Source: Isosphaeraceae bacterium (GTDB taxonomy: Bacteria > Planctomycetota > Planctomycetia > Isosphaerales > Isosphaeraceae). Taken from it: a DNA stretch of 33,066 nucleotides. The first letter of the stretch is position 1; every line of letters starts with the position of its first letter. The stretch is from assembly GCA_025356435.1 (NCBI GenBank), contig JANXSY010000098.1:1-33066 (forward strand), in the 5' to 3' direction. A program made the position numbers and the translations under genes. The notes below the pieces were generated by a model. It had not been told where the DNA came from, made no database searches, and saw only the letters and a program-made list of their open reading frames with translations. Positions 7,474-16,995 of the stretch are shown here, piece after piece.

Positions 7474-8038
7474 CGAACTGATCCAAGCCGTCGAGGCATT
7501 GTCCGAGGCATTTGCCGCCCGATCGGTCCGCCACGGGCTCATCGGGGGGCTGGCGATCTCGATGCGCGGCCGCCCCCGATTCACCCGGGATGTCGACTTC
7601 CTGGTCGACGTGCCGCAAATCGCGCTGCCAGGGCTTCTCGACGACCTCGCGGTGCGCGGGTTCGCGATCGAGAAAGACGTCGTCATCAAAGAATACGTTT
7701 ACGAGAACATCACATCTTTCTTGTTCGGATCTGTACGGATCGATTGGCTCAAGCCCGTACTCCCCCTCTATTCCCGCGCGCTCGACGACGCCGAACCCCT
7801 GGAATGGTCCGAAGGCCACTCGGTCCGGGTGGTGACGGCCGAGGGGCTGATCCTGACCAAGATGGTCGCCTTCCGCCCTCGCGACCAGGAGGACATCGAC
7901 GTCCTGCTGACCGCCAACCGCGACGAGATCGACATCGACCTGATCCGCGACGAATGGTCCCCCTTCGCGGCTACGGAGACTGAGCGCACGGCCTGGCTCG
8001 AAGCCGCGATCGAGAAGCGTGTCACACGCCGCGAGTGA
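7445..8038 (+). CDS. Nucleotidyltransferase of the AbiEii/minimal-NTase type
   Basis: The 197-residue protein has the polymerase-beta-like nucleotidyltransferase core. A glycine pair stands in GLIGGLAISMRGRPR (Gly34-Gly35), followed by the metal-binding DVD (Asp49, Asp51) in TRDVDFLVD and a third acidic strand in SVRIDWL (Asp100). A C-terminal helical part contains AEGLILTKMVAFRPRDQEDIDVL, the KxxAxRxxDxxDI-type motif common to AbiEii-like and related stand-alone NTases. Such enzymes modify tRNA or proteins with nucleotides and often act as toxins. The start overlaps the small upstream gene by 29 bases. Family membership is clear; toxin activity is inferred from context only. Confidence 0.85.
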   Translation: MQHNHNLLSDELIQAVEALSEAFAARSVRHGLIGGLAISMRGRPRFTRDVDFLVDVPQIALPGLLDDLAVRGFAIEKDVVIKEYVYENITSFLFGSVRIDWLKPVLPLYSRALDDAEPLEWSEGHSVRVVTAEGLILTKMVAFRPRDQEDIDVLLTANRDEIDIDLIRDEWSPFAATETERTAWLEAAIEKRVTRRE

Positions 8039-8279
8039 ATCCAATGCCGAGATTCTTCGGTTCGATACGGCTTGGACTCGACGACGGATACGACACGGAT
8101 TGCCTGACCTCTTCCCCGGCGAAGAAGAGTCGACTGGGCTGGGCCTCGACCCCAGCCCCCACCTCATTTCAAACCTCGTCCGAAGCAATTTTCTGCAGGT
8201 CGAGCAGAGGTCGCAATCGCTCCGGCCGAGGAGGGCCATGAATCTGGAGGCGGGGGGTGCCGTAGAGGCATCGTCGCGA

Positions 8280-9131
8280 TCACCCGACGAACTGAACGTC
8301 CACCGGCGCGGGGATGATCCCGGCCTCAGCGGCGCGGGTCAGCAGAGTGCGAACGGCCTCGCGGCCTCGGGGGCCGTAGTCAACGGTCCACTCGTTGACG
8401 TACATCCCGACGAACCGGTCGGCGAGGCCGGGGTCGAGGTCTCGAGCGTAGTTCAGGGCGTATTCAAGCGCCTCTTCGCGGTGGTCAAGGGCGTACTGGA
8501 TGCTGCCCTTGACCAGGCGGGCGACCTCATTAATGAGGTCGGTGCCGAGGTCACGTCGGACGACGTTGCCGCCGAGCGGGAGGGGGAGGCCGGTCTGCTC
8601 GAACCACCACTGGCCTAGGTCGATCACCTTGTGCAGGCCCTTCGACTCGTAGTAAAGCTGCCCTTCATGGATGATGAGGCCGACGTCAACCTTGCCCTCG
8701 GCGACGGCCGGGAGGATCTGGTCGAACGGCATCACCGTCACCTTGACGTCTTTGCCGAGGCAAAGCTGAAGGGTGAGATACGCGGTGGTCAATGTGCCGG
8801 GGATGGCGATCGTGCGCCCCTTCATGTCATCGAGAGTGGCGGGCTCTCTGGTGATGAGCATCGGGCCGTAGCGGTCGCCCATGCTACACCCTGAGGCGAG
8901 CAAGGCGTACTTGTCGGAGAGGTGAGCGAAGGCGTGGATGCTGATCGCCGAGACTTCGAGCTCCCCCTTGAGGGCGCGCCGGTTCAGCGTCTCGATGTCT
9001 TCGAGTTGGTGGATGAAGTGGAGATCGTGGTTGTCGAGCTTGTCGTGGGTGAGGGCATAGAACATGAAGGCGTCGTCGGAGTCGGGGCTGTGACCGACCC
9101 GGATTTCGCGGCGGACGGCGGTGAGGCTCAT
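8280..9131 (-). CDS. mqnD: 1,4-dihydroxy-6-naphthoate synthase (futalosine menaquinone pathway)
   Basis: From the ATG at 9131 the product has 283 residues, the usual length for MqnD. Visible family marks are the SPDSDDAFMFYAL start, a periplasmic-binding-protein-like fold with SAISIHAFAH and CSMGDRYGPML, IAIPGTLTTAYLTLQLCL, and the conserved HEGQLYY segment. MqnD converts cyclic dehypoxanthine futalosine to 1,4-dihydroxy-6-naphthoate in menaquinone synthesis. The sister enzyme MqnA shares the fold but lacks this HEGQL pattern. A TTG at 9185 could add 18 residues that do not look like the family. The other pathway genes are not in the window. It is convergent with the nucleotidyltransferase gene. 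Confidence 0.88.
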   Translation of the reverse strand: MSLTAVRREIRVGHSPDSDDAFMFYALTHDKLDNHDLHFIHQLEDIETLNRRALKGELEVSAISIHAFAHLSDKYALLASGCSMGDRYGPMLITREPATLDDMKGRTIAIPGTLTTAYLTLQLCLGKDVKVTVMPFDQILPAVAEGKVDVGLIIHEGQLYYESKGLHKVIDLGQWWFEQTGLPLPLGGNVVRRDLGTDLINEVARLVKGSIQYALDHREEALEYALNYARDLDPGLADRFVGMYVNEWTVDYGPRGREAVRTLLTRAAEAGIIPAPVDVQFVG

Positions 9132-9261
9132 GGGACGGGGCTCTTCTTTCTGGCGATGCAACGCGGAAAGACCATCGTCTCGCAACCACGGACCTTGGCC
9201 GGGGCGGGACGGGCCGACTCCAATAGTGTAGGCAACTCGAGCGTCCGGGCCAACAGAAGTT

Positions 9262-9305
9262 GAAAGGCCCCGCCTTCCCCCGGTCGGGAGAAGTCGAGGC
9301 CTTTC
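9262..9305 (-). terminator. Long hairpin after the ABC operon, candidate terminator
   Basis: GAAAGGCC at 9262-9269 pairs with GGCCTTTC at 9298-9305. An inner stem of CTTCTCCC with GGGGGAAG (one G-T pair, four-base loop) completes a long hairpin 3' of the 493-residue gene. No clear T-run follows on the minus strand, so intrinsic termination is uncertain. Confidence 0.45.
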
Positions 9306-9332
9306 GGATCGTTCGCAGGGAGAATCGGCTGA

Positions 9333-10814
9333 TTACTTGGGCTGCGGAGCCTGCGAGCCTCGGGGCTGGGTCTGCGAGGGACGCCCCTGGCTCTGGGCGC
9401 CTGGGGGCGGACCCGAAGCGGCCTTCGATGTCATTTCGAGGGCATCGAACGGGTCGACGGTGTTGTCACCCTCAATGTACTTCTGGAGGTCGAGGAAAGG
9501 GGTGTCCTTGGGGACCGGGACGCCGAGTTGCTGGCAGGCGCGGGAGTATCGCTTGACGATCAGCGCGGTGTCCCGCTTGCAGAGGTCGTCGTTGCGATAG
9601 TTGTTATGCTTCTTGAGCAACTGCTCCCAGATCTTCAGCCCTTCCTCAAAGTTTTTCACGGCCTTGGGGAAGTCGGCAGCCTTGTAGGCCTTGGTGCCGT
9701 CGTAGAAAAGTTGACGAGCGGCAACGCCCTCGTCTTCCATCTCCGCCGCGCAACGATCCTTCCAGTAGGGATAGTTCATCTGGCTAGCCCAGCGGTCGGC
9801 CCAGTGGGCCACGTTGGGGTGAAGCATGCGCATCTTGGCGGCGTCGGTCGCGTCGTCGATGTAGATATCTTGCTTGATGCTCTTGCCGTCGACCACGATG
9901 TCGTTCGGATTCTCGAACCGGAACCGGCCGAAGGTGATCCACTCGTTGAGGGACTTGTTCCACTCGTTCTTGGCGACCTGGCCGAACTGCGCCGCGATGC
10001 CGACCATGCTCTCTTTTTCGAGGCTCGACGCATAGCGGGTCTGGGCGTGAGCGGGCATCGATCGGAAGGCGAGGTCACCCTGTCGGCCCTTGCGCTGGGC
10101 CGGGGCGTCGACGTATTCGTTCTCCCTGGCAAGCTCGGCTTCGGTCTCGATCCTGCGCTGGACCCGCTTCTCACCGGCGTCGGCGAGCCGGATCGAGCTG
10201 GTGAACCAGCCGTTGGAGAGCTGAAAGTTGTCGCGGTAGATGTTGTTGTCGATCGGGTCGCGCTTGAACGACTCGTCGGTGTCGTCGAAGAAGAAGCGGC
10301 GGAGGAAGATCGCCTCGTCGGCAAAGCCGATCTTGTGGTAATAGGTCCAGGCGGTGTCCCAGATCAGGTCAGGCGAGCGCGAATTTTTCGACACGCCGTC
10401 TCGGAGGAACTTGATCCCCTGTTTGATCCACTCATACTTGTCTTCAGGAGCGTCCCACTCGACCGAGACGTTGTAGGCAAGGTTCCATCCCTGAAAGGTC
10501 CAGATCTGGAGGAAGTGCGGCTGGAGCTTGGTGATGAGGCTGACGGTCGCCTTCATCTTGTCCCAGTCCTGCACCTTCTGGAGATCTTGGGCTCGCATCC
10601 AGAGGACGTTCGCGGCGATCCCGCGTGCCCCGCCCAGGAGGGCGAGTTTGAGCATGAAGCTGCCGGTATCGACCTCGCCGATCGTGGCCTCGCCAAGGTC
10701 TCGGCGCTGGGCCTCGCGGTGGAGGAATTCTTTGTAGGGATACATTGCAACGAACAGGACCAGGATGGCCAGCGCGAAGACAATCTTGCGCTGCATGTTG
10801 GTCAGAGACGTCAT
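9333..10814 (-). CDS. Membrane-anchored TPR-like protein of an ABC export module
   Basis: The 493-residue protein has one N-terminal transmembrane helix (about residues 9-26, KIVFALAILVLFVAMYPY). A long, Trp- and Tyr-rich helical body follows that looks like degenerate TPR repeats (for example DWDKMKATVSLITKLQP and AADFPKAVKNFEEGLKIWEQLL). The low-complexity tail is rich in Pro, Gln and Ser (residues 463-493). Its ATG overlaps the stop of the permease gene in an ATGA arrangement (10811-10814), so the two are translationally coupled. A role as the extracytoplasmic or scaffolding partner of the transporter is inferred from this coupling. I recall conserved planctomycete homologues without an assigned function. 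Confidence 0.8.
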   Translation of the reverse strand: MTSLTNMQRKIVFALAILVLFVAMYPYKEFLHREAQRRDLGEATIGEVDTGSFMLKLALLGGARGIAANVLWMRAQDLQKVQDWDKMKATVSLITKLQPHFLQIWTFQGWNLAYNVSVEWDAPEDKYEWIKQGIKFLRDGVSKNSRSPDLIWDTAWTYYHKIGFADEAIFLRRFFFDDTDESFKRDPIDNNIYRDNFQLSNGWFTSSIRLADAGEKRVQRRIETEAELARENEYVDAPAQRKGRQGDLAFRSMPAHAQTRYASSLEKESMVGIAAQFGQVAKNEWNKSLNEWITFGRFRFENPNDIVVDGKSIKQDIYIDDATDAAKMRMLHPNVAHWADRWASQMNYPYWKDRCAAEMEDEGVAARQLFYDGTKAYKAADFPKAVKNFEEGLKIWEQLLKKHNNYRNDDLCKRDTALIVKRYSRACQQLGVPVPKDTPFLDLQKYIEGDNTVDPFDALEMTSKAASGPPPGAQSQGRPSQTQPRGSQAPQPK

Positions 10815-13228
10815 GCCGCCACCTCCCGATTCTTCAAGATGAAATATCCGCCGATGGTGAAAGGCAAGGCATAGGCGAGTGCCAGCAGGGCATTGTTGAT
10901 CATCAATCGGGCATCGACAGCGAAGCCCTCGGCAACGAGGTTGGTCACGTCGAGCGCCTGGAAATTCGGCACGATGTAGGCCAGTCTCGTGAGGACCGGC
11001 ATCGTCAGAGCGTCCATCGTCTTGGCGACAATGACCGCGAGTGTCGGAGTCAGGTCCGACATCTGGTTGTCGTGCGTCAGAATGCGGATCAGCGACTCGA
11101 ACGGGCCGCCGCCGAGAAGGCTCTGCATCTGGATGTCGTGGAAGAACGAGAACGCCATCTGGCCCGCGACGTAGAACGCGATCGTCATCAAGAGAGCCAT
11201 CGGCCAGCTCAGGAACGTGCCGGCGAAGACGCCGATGGCGGTGAGCACCATCGCCTGGAGCCAGATGCCGCTCAGCCCCTTCATGAAGTTGACGACGAAC
11301 GAGCCCTTATCCAGAAGGATATACAGGTCGCTCTCAGCCATGCCGAGATACTGCGTCGCGCTGACGCAGCGGACCTTGATCGTTAAGGCCCCGTTCGAGC
11401 CGATGAGGTACGACGCGGGGATGAGCTGCTTGTTCGTGTAATACTCGCGGATCGGGAAGATGTTGCTGAACGGGCGCTGGTTGATCCGCGGGTTCGGGTT
11501 CGCGACCTCGATGCTAGCGAGGACCGGCTCGCCGACCCGTCCCTTCGTCGTCCGATAGATCGTGAACGTCATCTCGACCTGGAACGGTGGGGAGTGCAGC
11601 CGGGCCGACTCTTCGCGGAACGAATCGGCCTCTTCCTTCTTGCCAGCCTTCTCGGCGGCCTCAGCCTTGTTCGTGAGTTCGACGTCCTTCAACTGGAGCT
11701 TCTGCGACTCGGCGCGGAGCCGCTGAATGTTCGAGGCGACCTTCGCCTTGTCGACCTCGGCGACCTTGACCAGGCCCCGATTCGCGGCGTCGACTCCGTA
11801 TTCGTCGAGCATCGCCTGATTTTCAAGGTCTTCGATGGTGCCCGGCACGAGCAGTTGCTCAACCGGGATGCGACGGTTCATCGCGAGCTGGCGGTCATAG
11901 GGGTCAGGCACGGCCGAGCCGTAGGTCCAGATCGCGGTCGCGGGGGTCGCCCCTTCGATGTGACTGCGATATTCGAGCTCTTGGCCGACGTCGATCCCCT
12001 TGAGACCCGGCTTCCCCTTTGAATCGAGAAATTCGAGCGAGCCTTTAACCGGCACGCGGGCCGACATCTTGGTTCGAAGCTGCTCAGCCTGGTCGAAGAG
12101 TTGCTTTGATCGCGCGGGGTCTTTCTCCTGGAGCGCGACGGCCTGCGCCTCAGTGTCGCGGATCGTGCCGCCGACGTTTCGCCAGAGGTACACGAGGCTG
12201 ATCGCGCCGAATGCGACGATCAGGAGCGTCACCAATGTCATAAACCCGAGCATGCGGCCCCAGACCAGTTCGAGCCGACGGACCGGCTTCGACACGACCG
12301 TGTAGATCGTCTGATTCTGGATATCCTGCGGCAGACTGATCGGCGCGAGCACCGTAACCATGACGGTGATCAGCAGCGAACAGAGCAGCATGAGCGTGCC
12401 GATATAGAGCCGGCCAAGCTCCGCCGGGCGCTGCTCGGAAGGCTGGAGGAACCAGTGGGTGAAGGCAAGAATGAGCGCGAAGACGCCGAGCACCACCCAA
12501 GGGGCCCACATCCTCCGATTGGCCTCGATGACGCTCAGCTTGGCGATCGCATAGAGTCTTCGGAACCGGAGCGAGACGACCTCGACTGACAAGATCCCCA
12601 GCACGCGGGCGAGGACGACATATCCCATGAAGGTCGCGCCGAAGCGGAGACCATGGACCAGCGCGAGCTGCCAGTTCGCCGCGAATTCAGGGCTCGATCG
12701 GATGATGAGAAACGAGACGACCAGCCCGAGCACAATCGCCATGTGCATCGCGCCCAGGACGACGAGATCAAGAACCTTGCCGAGTCGCGCGATCGTGAGC
12801 CAGAGGGCCCGCTCGACCCAGACGAACAGGATCAGAACGAACGGGGCCGCGACGAGGTACGAGAGCGGAACCCCGCCCACGCCGACCATCGAGATCCGCT
12901 TCGTCGTCTGAAGTACGCCGACTGTCACTGAAGCCAGGCAGCCGATCAGAGAAACCAGGGCGGCGATGTCGAGCCACTTTGCCTTAGGCGCGTGGCGGTC
13001 TTTCATCGCACCGACAACCCATGCCCCGATCCAGCCAGCCAACGAGAAGAGGCCGACGACCTTGGCGAACGTGACCACTGCGCCTAAAAAACCCGGGAAT
13101 GTCAGTTCCGGGTCTCCGAAAACATAGAGCCAGCGCAGTGTATTCATGAGCCATATGGGCAGGCCGCCGGCCACCGGCGGGGCTCCCGACTGGGCCCAGA
13201 GGAGCGATAAGTTAAGTAGCGGAAGCAT
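10811..13228 (-). CDS. Large ABC-2 type transporter permease
   Basis: The 805-residue protein is unusually large for an ABC-2 permease. It has about eight N-terminal transmembrane helices between residues 40 and 350, including the QNQTIYTVVSKPVRRLELVWGRMLGF segment typical of ABC-2 permeases (split here: SKPVRRLELVWGR). A soluble insert of about 300 residues follows (roughly 350-650) with a coiled-coil stretch (QRLRAESQKLQLKDVE, then EAAEKAGKKEEA) and a beta-rich part. Further helices lie at about 660-715 and 780-800. It lies 169 bases downstream of the ATPase gene and overlaps the next gene by four bases. The ATPase neighbour and the ABC-2 signature support export; the substrate is unknown. 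Confidence 0.85.
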   Translation of the reverse strand: MLPLLNLSLLWAQSGAPPVAGGLPIWLMNTLRWLYVFGDPELTFPGFLGAVVTFAKVVGLFSLAGWIGAWVVGAMKDRHAPKAKWLDIAALVSLIGCLASVTVGVLQTTKRISMVGVGGVPLSYLVAAPFVLILFVWVERALWLTIARLGKVLDLVVLGAMHMAIVLGLVVSFLIIRSSPEFAANWQLALVHGLRFGATFMGYVVLARVLGILSVEVVSLRFRRLYAIAKLSVIEANRRMWAPWVVLGVFALILAFTHWFLQPSEQRPAELGRLYIGTLMLLCSLLITVMVTVLAPISLPQDIQNQTIYTVVSKPVRRLELVWGRMLGFMTLVTLLIVAFGAISLVYLWRNVGGTIRDTEAQAVALQEKDPARSKQLFDQAEQLRTKMSARVPVKGSLEFLDSKGKPGLKGIDVGQELEYRSHIEGATPATAIWTYGSAVPDPYDRQLAMNRRIPVEQLLVPGTIEDLENQAMLDEYGVDAANRGLVKVAEVDKAKVASNIQRLRAESQKLQLKDVELTNKAEAAEKAGKKEEADSFREESARLHSPPFQVEMTFTIYRTTKGRVGEPVLASIEVANPNPRINQRPFSNIFPIREYYTNKQLIPASYLIGSNGALTIKVRCVSATQYLGMAESDLYILLDKGSFVVNFMKGLSGIWLQAMVLTAIGVFAGTFLSWPMALLMTIAFYVAGQMAFSFFHDIQMQSLLGGGPFESLIRILTHDNQMSDLTPTLAVIVAKTMDALTMPVLTRLAYIVPNFQALDVTNLVAEGFAVDARLMINNALLALAYALPFTIGGYFILKNREVAA

Positions 13229-13397
13229 GGGGATGAGGGCTCCTAGGCCGGATCTCGAACGGGGCTAGGCCGTGACCGGGGATGATGGACGAAAATAGGA
13301 CCCGGGACGGTGGATCTCCGGCGGAGAGTGGCGAACGCCGCTCCCACCGGGATGACTCGAAACGCGCGGCGAGACGAAGCAAGACTCATTCAGGCCG

Positions 13398-14348
13398 TCA
13401 CAACGGGCGCGGGGTTCCCGCGAGCTCGTCATGGACCGGCGGGGTCGGCTTGGCTCCGTCGGCAGGACGGTCGCCAACGCGACGGCGGCCTGGGTGCAGG
13501 TCGCTCTCGCGGACGATCCGGAGGAACAACTCTTCGAGGGTCGTCGTCGGGTGGTCGACGGCGAGCAACTGGCCGTGGTGCCGCTCGATCACTTCGCGGA
13601 TCTCGTGCAGTGCCGCGTCGGAGAGGTTGCGCGTCTTGATCTGCGTCACGTCCTGCACGGTCAGCAGGTCGCTCACCTTCCCCAACTCTTTCAACTCGCC
13701 ACGGTGGAGGATCGCGATCCGGTCGCAGATATCCTGCATGTCGGCGAGGAGGTGGCCCGAGAGGACGACCGTCTTGCCTTGTGCCTTGAGGTCGCGGATC
13801 AGCTCCTTGATCTCGGCCGTGCCGATCGGGTCGAGGCCCGAAGTCGGTTCGTCGAGGAGGATCAACTCGGGGTTGTTGATAAGCGCCTGGGCCAGCCCGA
13901 TCCGGCGCTGCATGCCCTTAGAATATTCACGAAGCTGGCGATGCTTGGCCGCGTTCAGCCCGACCATCTCGATCAGCCGGTTGACCCGCTTGGTCCGCTC
14001 GGCCGACGACATCTTGAACAGTCGGCCGTAGAAGTGGAGGGTTTCCTCAGCGTTGAGGAACTTGTACAGATACGACTCTTCGGGCAGGTAGCCGATCCGC
14101 TCGTTCTTTTTGACGTTTGTGGTGGGCTCGCCGAAAATAAAGGCGTCGCCATCGGTCGGGAAGAGCAACCCGAGCAACAGTTTGATAGTCGTCGTCTTGC
14201 CCGACCCGTTGGGACCGAGTACACCGAAGATTTCGCCCCGGTGGACCTTGAGGTCGAGGGCCTTGAGGGCCTGGACTTTCGGGCGTCCCCAGAAGTCGCG
14301 ATAGACTTTGCTTAGGTTCCGAGTCTCGATGATGACGTCCGAGCTCAT
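13398..14348 (-). CDS. ABC-2 transporter ATP-binding protein
   Basis: From the ATG at 14348 the product has 316 residues with all ABC ATPase motifs: Walker A GPNGSGKT (45-52), a Q-loop region LPEES, signature YSKGMQRR (142-149), Walker [13 protein letters not shown] (162-173) and switch His199 in LSGHL. The signature is the SKGMQ type common in ABC-2 exporters (NatA/CcmA group). The C-terminal tail of about 40 residues is Pro/Arg-rich and outside the domain. Upstream in-frame codons would add 24 unconserved residues. It is the first gene of the minus-strand ATPase-permease-accessory set and energises transport by the following gene product. Confidence 0.93.
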   Translation of the reverse strand: MSSDVIIETRNLSKVYRDFWGRPKVQALKALDLKVHRGEIFGVLGPNGSGKTTTIKLLLGLLFPTDGDAFIFGEPTTNVKKNERIGYLPEESYLYKFLNAEETLHFYGRLFKMSSAERTKRVNRLIEMVGLNAAKHRQLREYSKGMQRRIGLAQALINNPELILLDEPTSGLDPIGTAEIKELIRDLKAQGKTVVLSGHLLADMQDICDRIAILHRGELKELGKVSDLLTVQDVTQIKTRNLSDAALHEIREVIERHHGQLLAVDHPTTTLEELFLRIVRESDLHPGRRRVGDRPADGAKPTPPVHDELAGTPRPL

Positions 14349-14860
14349 CAGGGGTCGCCTTATGGGGATGAGGAATCCGCGGCCGGTCGCCGATTGGCAC
14401 CAGACCGAGGCCCCGAACACTGCCGGCCCGGCCGCCGGAGTGGGGGGTAAGTGGCCATTACGAGAGATCCACGAGGCGTCGGGGGAAGAGTTGATCCGGA
14501 GGTGCCGGACGACTGCGATAAAACCTAAGAATGGATCGGATAATCGCCAAAGTCGCCCTGTCCTCGGATAGCCGAGCGTAGGCTGCGGTTGCTACGAACC
14601 CCGCCCGAGAAATGTTCGACGAAAAAGCCCTCCTGGGCCATTTTCGTCCAGACCTACACCCGAAATGGCAAACTCTTGAGTCAGACCGACCCCAAGACTT
14701 TTCAACGTAGCAACGATCGTAGCTTAAGGGATAAAGCCCTGTTTCGCAAGGAAGGCCCCCAGATTGCCAGGGCCGTTCTGGGTTTCTCGACAATCTTCAT
14801 GAGATGTCGCGATTTAGGACATCGCTATCTTTATTTTAAAGGAATCAGCATTTCATAACC
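14349..14860 (+). other. Gene-free stretch between ABC ATPase and the interrupted gene
   Basis: No credible gene, RNA or palindrome was seen here. The last 50 bases (14815-14860) are clearly richer in A+T than the surroundings. It holds the upstream region of the ATPase gene and the 3' flank of the interrupted minus-strand gene. Confidence 0.5.
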
Positions 14861-15340
14861 TCAAAGCCAATCCTCGCTCGTGCGATGCCTTCCCAAATCG
14901 AGCGCATCGAACTCGTCAAGAGAGGTGTCGGGTACCGCTCCAATCGAACGTATCGCTCGATTGATTGCCCCTTCCGAGATTGGCAACTCAACTCTCGGGA
15001 TCAGGCCAAAAGTATCGCAAGAATTTAGAGGACCAAGTGCGAGCACTCCCCTAATCCAGACAACGCTCGATTGCCCTCCAACTCCGCCAAAATATTTGGT
15101 TTCGAGATAAACGACGGGCGACATGAGCGAGCATCCCTCGGCCCATTCAACAAGTCGCTGTGTCAGCCGACTAAACCCCTTCAAGAGACATGCGGGTTCT
15201 TATTCGCTGACGATCGCCTCGCTTAACGGGAGGAAACCGAAACCCTGCGGCAATGGTACGATTCTCGCCCCCGGCAAGGTCGCCGCGGCCGAGGACAGGG
15301 GATCGAGCCGAGCGATAAACCCATCGATGATATGACCCAT
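14861..15340 (-). pseudogene. Conserved hypothetical gene split by one in-frame TAA stop
   Basis: Read from an ATG at 15340, the minus strand encodes 46 residues (MGHIIDGFIARLDPL, then LPQGFGFLPLSEAIVSE). It then meets TAA at 15202-15200 and continues in the same frame for a further 112 codons to TGA at 14863-14861. The second part reads like a conserved domain: LVEWAEGCS, VVYLETKYFGGVGGQSSVVW, EGAINRAIRSIGAV and a C-terminal DEFDALDLGRHRTSEDWL. I recall the two parts as consecutive segments of one family of about 150-180 residues seen in actinobacteria and planctomycetes, sometimes thought immunity-like. No frameshift is needed, only the single stop. A downstream TTG (15184) could start the second half alone, but without the conserved N-terminus. 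Confidence 0.65.
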
Positions 15341-15492
15341 CGAGACTTCTTGGAGAGAGGCACGGAAAGGACTTACCACTCGGTGAACGAGACGTGCATC
15401 ATCACGTCATCGAACGAGACCGATTTGGCAAGGGCCGTCGTTGGAACCAAGGCTCGTCATCGCAAATCGCTCAGAACGAGCCCCCGCTGCCC

Positions 15493-16890
15493 TCAATCCT
15501 CCGCCGGCTTCTTGTTCAGATTGCCCAGCCGATCGGCGACGTCGAGGTAGCTATAGTCGTTGGCGGCAACTTCGTTGTAGTGTTCCTCGGCCGACTGGAC
15601 GTTGCCTTGGGCCTCGGCGATCCGACCAAGGCGGTAGTGCAGGCTGTTCATCGTCGCGGTGTCGTCAGACTCAGTGGCTCGAAGGGCGTCTTGATAGCTC
15701 CGCTCGGCGAGCTTTGAGACACCGTTGGCCTCGAAGCTGAGGCCCGCCTGGATCAGGGCCTGCACTTTAAGTTGGGGACTGCTGCGGGCCTGCTGGAATT
15801 CGGCGATCGCCTCGCCATGCTTGCCCGCCTTGGCGAGGGTCTGGCCAAGCTGGAACCGGAGATTCAAGTCGTCAGGACGGAGGCCGACCCGTCGACGGAT
15901 CTCCTTGATCTCGTAGGCCGCGAGCGCAGCGGTGATCTGACCGAGCTTCGACTTGGCCTCGGCGTCGGCGGGGTTCTTCTTGAGCTTCCGCGTCCACGAC
16001 TCCTCGGCACGCCTCAGTCGTTGCATCTGCACATCGGCATGCGATGACTTGAGGACCAGGTCGTCGGGGGCAGCCTTCAGGCCCTTGGAGAGGACCTGCT
16101 CGGCCTCGTCGAGCCGGCCTTCGAGCTTGTAATAGTCGGAAAGCGCGAGATACGGGCCAATCTGCTCGGGATTCTCCGTGATCTCCTTCAAGTAACGCTG
16201 CTCGGGGGTGAGGGCGTTCCTCTTGAGTTCCTCAACGTCGGGCGGCAGGTTCTCGGGGCCGGAACTGCCCTGCGACTTGCTCAGGGCGTCGCCCAGGCCA
16301 GAGCGCTGGATCGTGGCCTTGGCGGAGAGGTCGTTGGCGCGCCGGCGGGCGTCGACGTCTTTGGGGTCGACCTTCATCACCCGTTCCCAGCACGCGATTG
16401 CCTTGTGCCAGGCCTCGTTAATCTCGTGGACGTGGGCCTCGTGGCGGAGGAAGTCGGCGTCGGCCTCGCCCTGGGCGTGGACTGATTCGAGGAGCCACTG
16501 CGCCATCTCCTTCAACTCCATCCCCTCGGCCGCATCGGCGGCATCGCGCGAGGTGCCGACGTCCCAAGGGTTATATCCGAACGCATCCTCGCAGAGAGCA
16601 AGGGCTTGCGTAAAGTTACCCTTCCCCTTCGCTGACCGCGCCGACATCCGAATCGGCTGCACCCGAGCCCCGACCAACCGGCCAACCTTTGACGGGTCGT
16701 TGCCGAACTTCCGTCGCGCGATCCCCCGCAGGGCCTGGCGATACTTCAAGTTATCGGGTTCGAGCTTGCACGCCTCTTTGTACATCTGAATCGCGTAATC
16801 GTAGTTTGATTTGAGCGCGGCATCGTTGCCATATTGGAAGAAGGTCTTGCCCTTCTGTAACCGAAGATTCGACTCCTCGCCTGTCGACAT
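15493..16890 (-). CDS. Tetratricopeptide-repeat protein
   Basis: The 465-residue protein starts at ATG 16890, with GAGGGG about 9 bases upstream; a start 12 codons earlier is less likely. It consists almost wholly of helical TPR-type repeats. Clear units include DYAIQMYKEACKLEPDN near the N-terminus, HKAIACWERVMKVDPKD, GRLDEAEQVLSKGLKAAPDD, RRAEESWTRKLKKNPADAEA, GKHGEAIAEFQQARSS, and GNVQSAEEHYNEVAANDY near the end. No signal peptide or enzymatic domain is seen, so it is probably a cytoplasmic scaffold or adaptor. The partner is unknown. The membrane-protein gene 106 bases upstream is on the same strand. Confidence 0.88.
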   Translation of the reverse strand: MSTGEESNLRLQKGKTFFQYGNDAALKSNYDYAIQMYKEACKLEPDNLKYRQALRGIARRKFGNDPSKVGRLVGARVQPIRMSARSAKGKGNFTQALALCEDAFGYNPWDVGTSRDAADAAEGMELKEMAQWLLESVHAQGEADADFLRHEAHVHEINEAWHKAIACWERVMKVDPKDVDARRRANDLSAKATIQRSGLGDALSKSQGSSGPENLPPDVEELKRNALTPEQRYLKEITENPEQIGPYLALSDYYKLEGRLDEAEQVLSKGLKAAPDDLVLKSSHADVQMQRLRRAEESWTRKLKKNPADAEAKSKLGQITAALAAYEIKEIRRRVGLRPDDLNLRFQLGQTLAKAGKHGEAIAEFQQARSSPQLKVQALIQAGLSFEANGVSKLAERSYQDALRATESDDTATMNSLHYRLGRIAEAQGNVQSAEEHYNEVAANDYSYLDVADRLGNLNKKPAED

Positions 16891-16995
16891 TCTTCGACCC
16901 CTCGCAACACGACTCGATGAAATCACGCACCTGCCTCTAGCCTAGCAGAATTGCGATCCGGTTCAACTATCTAGGCCGTTGACCCGCTCATCCTC

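Noticed and set aside
9528-10874. Plus-strand open frame of 448 codons opposite the ABC accessory gene
   Set aside because: It is antisense to a convincing membrane-anchored protein and has shadow-type composition.
14612-14710. Short plus-strand frame starting MFDEKALLGHF
   Set aside because: Only 32 codons, no ribosome site, and no sign of conservation that I can judge.
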